Part shown: positions 39,480-47,700 of the stretch, in pieces
Position numbering within the stretch: position 1 is the first letter of the stretch
Layout: the number at the start of each line of letters is the position of its first letter
Source of the DNA: Thauera sedimentorum
GTDB taxonomy: Bacteria; Pseudomonadota; Gammaproteobacteria; Burkholderiales; Rhodocyclaceae
DNA length: 64,000 bases
Reading direction: 5' to 3'
Assembly: GCF_014489115.1 (NCBI RefSeq)
Contig: NZ_JACTAH010000002.1
Location: forward strand, 1,284,586-1,348,585
Program-made: the position numbers and the translations under genes
Notes under the pieces: generated by a model
Told to the model about the DNA's origin: nothing
The model's input: the letters and a program-made list of their open reading frames with translations, nothing else
The model's database searches: none

Positions 39480-40757
39480 TTACTCGCCGAACATCACCTG
39501 GCCTTCGACCAGGGTGTAGCGCACCCGGCCGGGCAGTTCGCGACCAAGGAAGGGCGTGTTCTTGCCCTGGCTGCGCAAGGTCTGGCGGTCGATCGCGGTG
39601 CTGCCCGCGGGGTCGAACACGCAGATGTCGGCGCGCGCGCCGGGTGCCAGATGGCCGGCCTTGGTGATGCCGACGATCTTCGCGGCGTCCGCGGTCACCC
39701 GGGCCAGCGCGTCGGGTAGCGCGACATCGGCTTCCTGCGCCCACTTCAGGGTCAGCGGCAGCAGCAGCTCCAGGCCGGTGGCGCCCGCCTCGGATTCGGA
39801 GAAGGGGGTGAGCTTGCCGTCGTCGTCCACCGGGGTGTGGTCCGAGCACAGCGCGTCGATGCGCCCGTCGGCCAGCGCGGCGCGCAGCGCGTCGCGGTCG
39901 GCGTCGCTGCGCAGCGGCGGCACCAGGTGGCAGTTGGCGTCGAAGTGGCCGATGTCGCGGTCGCACAGGTGCAGGTGGTTGATCGACACGTCGCAGCTCA
40001 CGTCGATGCCGTCGGCGCGCGCCTGCTCGATCAGGCGCAGGCCCGCGGCCGAGGACAGGCGGGTGATGTGCAGGCGTGCGCCGGTGGCCTGTGCCAGCTG
40101 CAGGTAGGTGTACAGCGCCACGGTTTCGGCGGCCACCGGGATGCCGGGCAGGCCCAGGCGGCTGGCGTATTCGCCGTCGTGCGCAAAACCGCCGCGCGAC
40201 AGGAAGGGGGCGATGGGCTGCAGCCAGACGCGGAAGTCGAAGGTGGCGGCGTACTGCATGGCGCGCATCAGCACGGCGTTGTCCACGATGGGCACGTTGG
40301 CCTGGCTGAAGGCCACGCAGCCGGCCTCGACCAGTTCGGCCATCTCCGACAGGCGCTCGCCCTTGAGGCCGATGGTGAGCGCGCCGACCGGGTAGATGTG
40401 CGCGCGGTTGAGCTTCTTGGCGCGGTAGCAGAGCATCTCCACCAGGCCGGGTTCGTCCAGCGCGGGGTCGGTGTCGGGTGGGATCGCCAGGCTGGTGACG
40501 CCGCCGGCCATCGCCGCTTCCATTTCGGACTCCAGCGTGGCGCGGTATTCGAAGCCGGGTTCGCGCAGGCGCGCGGCGAGGTCGATCAGGCCGGGGCAGA
40601 CCACCAGCCCGGTCGCGTCGATCACGCGCTCGGCGGTGAAGCCGTCCGGCGCGCGGCCGTGGGCGAGGATGCGGCCGTCGGCGACGAACAGATCGGTGAC
40701 GCTGTCGAGCTGGTTTGCCGGGTCGATCACCCGGCCGTTGGCAATCTGGATTCTCAT
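39480..40757 (-). CDS. pyrC: Dihydroorotase-like protein lacking metal-binding HxH
   Basis: A 425-residue amidohydrolase of the class I dihydroorotase type. The canonical D-x-H-x-H-x-R-E-P-G reads DLAARLREPG at 59-68, so the two metal-binding His are Ala61 and Arg63. Other parts are conserved (CSDHTPVDDD near 305, EAGATGLELLLP). Such inactive dihydroorotases (PyrC', PyrX) are known from Pseudomonas and others, where they form a scaffold for aspartate transcarbamoylase while a separate PyrC does the reaction. It is the last gene after pyrR and pyrB, 19 bases from pyrB. A structural role in the PyrB complex is therefore the best reading, and a catalytic dihydroorotase should exist elsewhere. 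Confidence 0.85.
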   Translation of the reverse strand: MRIQIANGRVIDPANQLDSVTDLFVADGRILAHGRAPDGFTAERVIDATGLVVCPGLIDLAARLREPGFEYRATLESEMEAAMAGGVTSLAIPPDTDPALDEPGLVEMLCYRAKKLNRAHIYPVGALTIGLKGERLSEMAELVEAGCVAFSQANVPIVDNAVLMRAMQYAATFDFRVWLQPIAPFLSRGGFAHDGEYASRLGLPGIPVAAETVALYTYLQLAQATGARLHITRLSSAAGLRLIEQARADGIDVSCDVSINHLHLCDRDIGHFDANCHLVPPLRSDADRDALRAALADGRIDALCSDHTPVDDDGKLTPFSESEAGATGLELLLPLTLKWAQEADVALPDALARVTADAAKIVGITKAGHLAPGARADICVFDPAGSTAIDRQTLRSQGKNTPFLGRELPGRVRYTLVEGQVMFGE

Positions 40758-40776
40758 TGGCGTTCTGCGTCCTTGC

Positions 40777-41736
40777 TTATTGTCCGGCCAGCATGCTCAT
40801 CACCGCCATCCGCACCGCGATGCCGAAGGTGACCTGCGGCAGGATCACCGCCTGGGCGCCGTCGGCCACGGCGGAGTCGATCTCCACGCCGCGGTTCATC
40901 GGCCCCGGGTGCATGACGATGGCGTCGGGTCTGGCGAGTGCGAGCTTCTCCGCGGTGAGCCCCCAGACCTTGTAGAACTCCTGCGGAGTGGGGAGCAGGG
41001 CGCCGTTCATGCGCTCGTTCTGCAGGCGCAGCATCATCACCACGTCCACGTCCTTGAGCCCTTCGCGCATGTCGTGGAAGACGCGCACGCCCAACTGCTC
41101 GAGCGCGGTAGGCAGCAGGGTCTTGGGGCCGATGACGCGGATCTCCGGCACGCCCAGAGTGCGCAGCGCGCCGATCTGGCTGCGCGCCACCCGCGAGTGC
41201 AGCACGTCGCCGACGATGGCCACCGTCAGCTTCGTGAAGTCGCGCTTGTAGTGGCGGATGGTGTACATGTCCAGCAGCCCCTGGGTGGGGTGGGCGTGGC
41301 GCCCGTCGCCGGCATTGACCACGTGGATGTGCTCCCGCCCGGTGGCCTGCAGGTGCTGGGCGATCAGCACCGGCGCGCCGCTGGCGGCGTGGCGCACCAC
41401 GAACATGTCGGCCTGCATCGCGCACAGGTTGTCGACCGTGTCGAGCAGGCTCTCGCCCTTGGAGGCCGAGCTGGTGTTGATGTTGAGGTTCACCACGTCG
41501 GCCGACAGGCGCTTGGCGGCGATCTCGAAGGTGGTGCGGGTGCGCGTGGAGTTCTCGAAGAACAGGTTGAACACGCTCTTGCCGCGCAACAGCGGCAGCT
41601 TCTTGACCTCGCGTTCGGCGACCTCGGTGAAGGGCGCGGCCGTGTCCAGGATGGCAGTGAGGATCTCGCGCGGCAGGCCGTCCAGGGTGAGCAGGTGCTG
41701 CAGCTCGCCGTGCTTGTTCAGTTGGGGGTCACGCAT
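40777..41736 (-). CDS. pyrB: Aspartate carbamoyltransferase catalytic subunit
   Basis: A 319-residue Pyr[19 protein letters not shown] is the carbamoyl-phosphate motif, [15 protein letters not shown] supplies the adjacent-subunit loop, and [12 protein letters not shown] and [10 protein letters not shown] line the aspartate site. It makes carbamoyl-aspartate in pyrimidine synthesis. No PyrI regulatory chain is present; association with the inactive dihydroorotase encoded next door is expected, as in class A/B enzymes. The start overlaps pyrR by eight bases. Confidence 0.95.
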   Translation of the reverse strand: MRDPQLNKHGELQHLLTLDGLPREILTAILDTAAPFTEVAEREVKKLPLLRGKSVFNLFFENSTRTRTTFEIAAKRLSADVVNLNINTSSASKGESLLDTVDNLCAMQADMFVVRHAASGAPVLIAQHLQATGREHIHVVNAGDGRHAHPTQGLLDMYTIRHYKRDFTKLTVAIVGDVLHSRVARSQIGALRTLGVPEIRVIGPKTLLPTALEQLGVRVFHDMREGLKDVDVVMMLRLQNERMNGALLPTPQEFYKVWGLTAEKLALARPDAIVMHPGPMNRGVEIDSAVADGAQAVILPQVTFGIAVRMAVMSMLAGQ

Positions 41737-42229
41737 CGATCAACCTCAGGGCGAAAGTACCGTCCTCGGCGCGTTCCAGTTGCAGGCTCTGCGAGGCGGG
41801 CAGGGGTTGGGGCAGGGTGTGGGCGCAGTAGCGCGCGCCGATCGGCAGCTCGCGCCCGCCGCGGTCGACCAGCACGGCGAGCTCGACGCAGGCCGGACGG
41901 CCGAAGTCGAACAATTCGTTGAGCGCGGCGCGGGTGGTGCGGCCGGTGTACAGCACGTCATCGACGATGATCACGTGCGCGCCTTCGACGTTGAACGGAA
42001 TCTCGGTGCGCTGCGGTTGGGGGTGCAGGCCCTTGGAGCCGTAGTCGTCGCGGTAGAAGGAGACGTCGATCGCGCCCAGCGGCTGTTTCAGGCCCAGCGC
42101 CTGGTGCAGGCGTTCGGCCAGCCACACGCCGCCGGTGTGGATGCCGACCAGGGCGGTGTCGGCGCTGACCTGCGGGCGCATCTGTTCGATGAGCTGCGCG
42201 CAGAGGGCTTCTGCATCAAGGTTTGGCAT
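41729..42229 (-). CDS. pyrR: PyrR bifunctional regulator/uracil phosphoribosyltransferase
   Basis: A 166-residue phosphoribosyltransferase-fold protein. [18 protein letters not shown] (about 94-111) is the PRPP loop; [13 protein letters not shown] and [11 protein letters not shown] are typical of PyrR. In Firmicutes PyrR controls attenuation of pyr mRNA; in betaproteobacteria it is usually within the operon and its regulatory action is less certain. I see no attenuator-like leader inside this operon, because the genes overlap (14 bases with ruvX). Confidence 0.9.
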   Translation of the reverse strand: MPNLDAEALCAQLIEQMRPQVSADTALVGIHTGGVWLAERLHQALGLKQPLGAIDVSFYRDDYGSKGLHPQPQRTEIPFNVEGAHVIIVDDVLYTGRTTRAALNELFDFGRPACVELAVLVDRGGRELPIGARYCAHTLPQPLPASQSLQLERAEDGTFALRLIDA

Positions 42230-42677
42230 GTCGGTGTGCGTCCAGGAAGTGTTGCAGGATGATCTGTGCGGCGGCGGCGTCGAGCACTCCCTTGCGCTCC
42301 TGCCAGCGGCCCATGCCGGCGTCGCGCAGGCGACCCTCGGCCTCGGCCGAGCTCAGGCGTTCGTCCACCTGCGCCACCGGCAGGCCGAAGCGGCCGTGCA
42401 GCTGGTTGGCGAAGCGCCTGCAGCGCGCGCTCATGTCGTGTTCGGTACCATCGAGATGGGCGGGGATGCCCACCACCAGCGCCACCGGTCGCCATTCGGC
42501 GATCAGCTTGCCGATGGCCGCGAAGCGCAGCGCGCCGGCTTCTTCATGCACCGTGGTCAGCGGACTGGCCTGGGCGGTTTCGAGTTCGCCGACCGCCACG
42601 CCGATGCGGGCGAGTCCGAAGTCGAAGCCGAGCAGGGTGCCGCGTGCGGGCAGGGACGCGAGCGCAGCTTCAGGCAT
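42216..42677 (-). CDS. ruvX: RuvX/YqgF Holliday-junction resolvase-like nuclease
   Basis: A 153-residue RNase-H-fold protein. [17 protein letters not shown] carries the first acidic residue, [14 protein letters not shown] the middle part, [12 protein letters not shown] the next, and [15 protein letters not shown] the last acidic site. The family takes part in 16S rRNA 5'-end maturation and has resolvase-like activity. It overlaps algH by eight bases and pyrR by 14 bases. Confidence 0.9.
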   Translation of the reverse strand: MPEAALASLPARGTLLGFDFGLARIGVAVGELETAQASPLTTVHEEAGALRFAAIGKLIAEWRPVALVVGIPAHLDGTEHDMSARCRRFANQLHGRFGLPVAQVDERLSSAEAEGRLRDAGMGRWQERKGVLDAAAAQIILQHFLDAHRHAKP

Positions 42678-43236
42678 GCCCCGCCACGTCGCTGAGGTTC
42701 GCGAAATCGATGCCGAGCTGTTGCATCGCGGCAGCCAGCCGTTCCTCCGGAGGCAGGTCGAAGATGATGGACATGTCCGCCGGCACGGTCAGCCAGGCGT
42801 TGTCGGCAAGCTCCTGCTCGAGTTGGCCGGCCGCCCAGCCGGCGTAGCCCAGGCTGACCAGGATCTCCGCCGGTTCGCCCTGGCTGCCGATGGCCTGCAG
42901 GATGTCGCGGCTGCTGGTCAGGCCGACCTCCTCGCTCACCCGCAGGGTGGAATGCCAGTCGCCCGCCGGGCGGTGCAGCACGAAGCCACGGTCGGTCTGC
43001 ACCGGACCGCCGAAATAGACCGGCTGGTCGGTGAAACCTTCGGCTTCCAGCGGAAGCTCCACCCGCTCGAACAGGGCGCCGAGGGTCATGTCGATCGGGC
43101 GATTGACGATGATGCCGAGCGCGCCCTGATCGTTATGTTCGGCGATGTAGGTGAGCGTGCGGGCAAAATTGGGATCCGCCATGCTGGGCATGGCGATCAG
43201 GAAGTGATGCGTGAGGTTCGAGGTCATGCTGCTCAT
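42670..43236 (-). CDS. algH: YqgE/AlgH (UPF0301) family protein
   Basis: A 188-residue protein. [51 protein letters not shown] and [16 protein letters not shown] are the UPF0301 signatures. Named AlgH in Pseudomonas for an effect on alginate; its biochemical action is unclear. It is first of the five-gene algH-ruvX-pyrR-pyrB-pyrC unit, whose genes overlap or nearly touch, so one promoter in the 95-base gap to phrB probably drives all. An ATG three codons in is an alternative start. Confidence 0.9.
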   Translation of the reverse strand: MSSMTSNLTHHFLIAMPSMADPNFARTLTYIAEHNDQGALGIIVNRPIDMTLGALFERVELPLEAEGFTDQPVYFGGPVQTDRGFVLHRPAGDWHSTLRVSEEVGLTSSRDILQAIGSQGEPAEILVSLGYAGWAAGQLEQELADNAWLTVPADMSIIFDLPPEERLAAAMQQLGIDFANLSDVAGHA

Positions 43237-43331
43237 GCGATCATTTTACGCGCTTGCGCGGCGACAAGCAGGGGAAACCTGCGGCCGTCCACGCTTGTCG
43301 CTACCCACTCGCCCCTGACCGGAACACCCCG

Positions 43332-44774
43332 ATGAATACCGCCCTTGTCTGGTTTCGCCGCGATCTGCGCAGTTTCGACAATGCCGCGCTGTCGCAGGCG
43401 CTGGCACAGTTCGACCGCGTCCATTGCGCTTTCGTCTTCGATACCGAGATTCTCGATGCGCTGCCCGCGCGCCGGGATCGCCGCGTCGAGTTCATCTGGC
43501 ACGCCGTCGCGGAGCTCGACCGCGCGCTGGCCGAGCTTGGCGCCGGGGCCGGGGTGCCGGGCGCCGGGCTGATCGTCGCGCATGGTCGGGCCGACCGGGA
43601 GATCCCCGCCCTGGCCCGCGAACTCGGGGTTCAGGCGGTGCTCACCAACCGCGACTACGAACCCGAGGCGCTGGCGCGCGATGCCCGGGTGATGCAGGCC
43701 CTGGCCCGCGACGGCATCGCCTTTCGCGCCTTCAAGGACCAGGTGGTGTTCGAGAGCGACGAGGTGCTGACCCGCGAGGGCCGCCCGTTCAGCGTATTCA
43801 CGCCCTACCGCAATGCCTGGCGGCGACAGCTGGACCCGGCGCGCCTGCAGCCTTTTCCGGTGGCCTCGAACGCTGCGCGGCTGGCGCCCCGGCCGCTGCA
43901 GCGGGACAACATGCCGGCGCTCGCCGCACTGGGCTTCGAGCCCACCGATCTCGCCGCCCTCCGCTTGCCGACCGGGATGAGCGGCGGGCGGGCGCTGGTG
44001 GACGATTTCATGGGCCGCATCGGGCGCTACCGCGAGGCGCGCGACTATCCGGCGCTGAAGGGGGTGTCCTACCTGTCCACCCACCTGCGTTTCGGCACCG
44101 TGTCGGTGCGCGAACTCTTCGCCCGGGCGCTGGCCGAGGGCAGCGAGGGCGCACAGTGCTGGGTGGATGAGCTGATCTGGCGCGAGTTCTACCAGATGAT
44201 CCTGTGGCACCACCCGCGGGTGGTGAGCGCGAGCTTCCGGCCCGAGTACGACCGGGTGCGCTGGGAGGACGATCCCGCGGGATTCGAAGCCTGGCAGGAA
44301 GGGCGGACCGGCTACCCGATCGTCGATGCGGGCATGCGCCAGCTGCGCCAGAGCGGCTACATGCACAACCGCCTGCGGATGGTCGCCGCGTCCTTCCTGA
44401 CCAAGGACCTGGGCATCGACTGGCGTCTCGGCGAGCGCCACTTCGCTGCGCTGCTCAACGACTACGATCTGGCGGCGAACAACGGCGGCTGGCAGTGGGC
44501 GGCGTCCACCGGTTGCGACGCCCAGCCCTACTTCCGCATCTTCAATCCGGTGACCCAGTCCGAGCGCTTCGACCCCAAGGGTGGCTTCATCCGGCGCTAT
44601 GTGCCGGAGCTGGCCCGGGTGCCGGAGCGTTACATCCACGCGCCGTGGAAGATGAGCGCGGCAGATCAGGCCGCGGCCGGGGTGCGCATCGGGCGCGACT
44701 ACCCGGCACCGCTGGTCGACCACGGCGAGGCGCGCCAGCGCACGCTGGCACGCTACGCCGTGGTCAAGGGCTGA
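43332..44774 (+). CDS. phrB: Deoxyribodipyrimidine photolyase (class I CPD)
   Basis: A 480-residue cryptochrome/photolyase. LVWFRRDLRSFDNAAL opens the antenna-binding domain; the FAD domain has LSTHLRFGTVSVREL, CWVDELIWREFYQMIL, DAGMRQLRQSGYMHNRLRM, the DYDLAANNGGWQWAASTGCD segment and YFRIFNPVTQSERFDP. This is the full class I CPD photolyase pattern, which uses blue light to split cyclobutane dimers. It diverges from algH by 95 bases and converges with chpA by 21. Confidence 0.94.
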   Translation: MNTALVWFRRDLRSFDNAALSQALAQFDRVHCAFVFDTEILDALPARRDRRVEFIWHAVAELDRALAELGAGAGVPGAGLIVAHGRADREIPALARELGVQAVLTNRDYEPEALARDARVMQALARDGIAFRAFKDQVVFESDEVLTREGRPFSVFTPYRNAWRRQLDPARLQPFPVASNAARLAPRPLQRDNMPALAALGFEPTDLAALRLPTGMSGGRALVDDFMGRIGRYREARDYPALKGVSYLSTHLRFGTVSVRELFARALAEGSEGAQCWVDELIWREFYQMILWHHPRVVSASFRPEYDRVRWEDDPAGFEAWQEGRTGYPIVDAGMRQLRQSGYMHNRLRMVAASFLTKDLGIDWRLGERHFAALLNDYDLAANNGGWQWAASTGCDAQPYFRIFNPVTQSERFDPKGGFIRRYVPELARVPERYIHAPWKMSAADQAAAGVRIGRDYPAPLVDHGEARQRTLARYAVVKG

Positions 44775-44795
44775 ATCCGCGGGCCGCGCCGGCGT

Positions 44796-47700
44796 TCAAG
44801 CCGTGGCGGTGTAGCCCGCGAGCAGGCCGAGCAGTTCCTCTTCCTGGAAGGGCTTGCCGAGGTAGTGGTTGGCGCCGATCTCCTCGGCGTAGCGGCGGTG
44901 CTTGTCCGCCAGCCGCGAGGTGATCATGATCACCGGCACCGCCCGGGTGCGTTCGTCGGCGCGGATGTTGCGCACCAGGTCGAAGCCGTCCATGCGCGGC
45001 ATTTCGATGTCCGACAGGATCACGTCGGGCACCGTCTCCAGCAGCTTCTCCAGGGCGTCGACGCCGTCCTTGGCGGTGATCACGCGGTAGCCTTCGCGTT
45101 CGAGCAGGCGGCCGGTGATCTTGCGCACGGTGAGCGAATCGTCCACCACCATGATGCTCGGAATCCGCGCGGCGGCCGGTGCCGCCTGCACGCCGCCGGC
45201 AGCGATGTCGTCGCCCGGCGATTCGTCGGCCCCCAGGCCGCGGCTGGCCAGGGCCACCGGGTTGAGGATGAGCACGATCTCGCCGTCGCCCAGCACCGTG
45301 GCACCGGAGACGCCCACCAGGCGGGCGATCTGCGGGCCGGCGTTCTTGACCACGATTTCCTGGTTGCCGCGCAGCGCATCGACATGCAGTGCCAGGGTCT
45401 GTGCGCCGGCACGCAGCAGCAGCACCCAGTTGAAGCGCTGGACTTCCGGCTGGGTGTGGTGGTCGCCCAGCAGGCGCGGAAGGTAGCGGTAGCTGTAGTG
45501 CTCGTCCTGCCAGTCGGTGCCGCCTTCGCTGCGCAGGCGCTCCAGGGCGTCGGTCTTCAGTTCGAGCACCTGGGCGATCATGCTAGACGGGATCGCCCAG
45601 CTGCGGTTGCCGGCGCGTACCAGCAGGGCCTGGGTGACCGCCAGCGTGAGCGGCAGGTAGATGCGGAAGCTGGTGCCCTGGCCGGGTTGGCTGGCGACCT
45701 CGATTCGCCCGCCGACCGCGGCGGTCTCGCTCTTGACCACGTCCATGCCGACGCCGCGGCCCGACACGGTGGATACCGAGCCGGCGGTCGAGAAGCCGGG
45801 GACGAAGATCAGGTTGGTCAGGCGACGGTCGTCGGCCTGCTCGTCGGCGCCCAGCAGGCCGGCGGCGCGGGCCTTCTCGGCGATACGGGCAAAGTTGAGA
45901 CCGGCGCCGTCGTCGGCCAGCTCGATCGCGATTTCATTGCCTTCCTGGCGCACGGTCAGGGTGATCTCGCCGATCTCCGCCTTGCCGGCGGCGCGGCGGG
46001 CTTCGATGTCCTCGATGCCGTGGGCCACCGAGTTGCGCAGCAGGTGCTCGAGCGGGGCGACCATGTGCTCCAGCACGCCGCGGTCGAGTTCGATGCGGCC
46101 GCCGCGCAGGTCCAGCGTGGCGCGCTTGCCCAGGTCCTTGGCGCTCTGGCGCACCACGCGGTAGAGGCGGTCGGCGAGGCTGTCGAAGGGCACCATGCGC
46201 ACCTGCATCAGCGCCTGTTGCAGCTCGCGCGACATGCGCGCCTGGCTGTGCAGGGCGACGTCGGCGCCGTCCAGGTTCTTCAACAGGTTCTGCTGCACCG
46301 TGGTGACGTCGTTGACGCTCTCGGCCATCATCCGGGTGAGTTCCTGCAGACGGGTGTAGCGGTCCATCTCCAGGGGGTCGAACTCGGCGTGGTGGCTTTC
46401 GGCCTGGGCGATGCGCGACTGCATCTGCACTTCGGCCTGGATCTCCACTTCGCGCAACTGGTTGCGCAGGCGGATGACGTTCTCGGTGAGGTCGAGCAGC
46501 GAGCGGCGCAGGGTGCGCAGTTCGCCCTCGATGCGGGTACGTGCGATGCCGATCTCGCCGGCCTGGTTGACGAAGCTGTCCACCGCGTCGGCGCGCACGC
46601 GCAGCGTGGCGCTGCCTGCCGCGGCTTCGGGCTCGGCGGCGATCTCCACCGTCTCGGCGGCGGCGGCCTTGTCGGCGGGGGCGGTGGCTGCCTCGATGGC
46701 CGTCGTGGGTTCGCCGCTGGCCAGCGCGTCGATGGCCTGCTCGACCACGTCCAGGCCGCCTTCGAGGTAGTCGATCAGCGCGCCGGTGTCCTGTCCGGTC
46801 TTGCGCTGGGCCTCGAAGGCCGATTCCATCTGGTGGACGTGCTCGCCGAGGTTCATCGCCCCGGTCATGCGCGCGCTGCCCTTGAGGGTGTGCAGCAGGC
46901 GGGCGATGCGCTGCGGTTGCTCCGCGTTGGCTTCTTCGCCGCGCCAGGCGCGCAGTGCGCCGTGCAGCTCGCTCAGCAGCTCGGCACCTTCCTCGAGGAA
47001 GATCGGCAGCAGCTGGGTGTCGATCTCGTCATGCACCGGCGCGGCGGGCGGGGGCGCCGGCAGTTCGGCGGCAGGTGCGGCCTGCTCCTCGACCGGGGCC
47101 GCGAGCGGACGCTCGGACGGCTCTTCGGCGCGTGGCGTTTCCACGACCGGGCTCTCGACCGGCGGGCGACCGACGGCCTCGAGCTGTTCGATGAGCTCGG
47201 GCACCGGCAGGGGCATGCGCCGGTCCGTCACCTCGACGAACATGGCCTCGAGCGTCTCCAGCGTGCTCTGCAGCAGGGCGGCCTGCTCCGCGGTCGGCGG
47301 AATCTGGTTGTCCCGGCTGCGCGTCTGGGCGTACTCGAGGGCACGTGCCAGCGCCTGCAGCGGCATCATCCGGGCCGTGCCCGAGATGCCGCCCAGGGTA
47401 TGCGCGGCACGGATCGATACTTCCGGCGGCAGCAGGACCGGGTTGCTCTGCAGGCGGGCGAGTTCCTGATGCAGGGTCGCCAGGTGATGGCGCGCCTCGG
47501 CAAGGTAGAGGTCGTACAGCGGGTGCGAGATCTCCGCATCGCCGATGCGCACGAGATCGGGCTCGGGGGGCGCTTCGGGCCCGGATTCAGGTTCGGACTC
47601 GGGTTCGGGCTCGGCGGTCGCTTCTGCCGGCGCGGCGGGCGGCGGTTCGGGCAGGATGATGGTCGCTTCTTCATCCCAGTCGGCGCTCGCGGGCGGCGCT

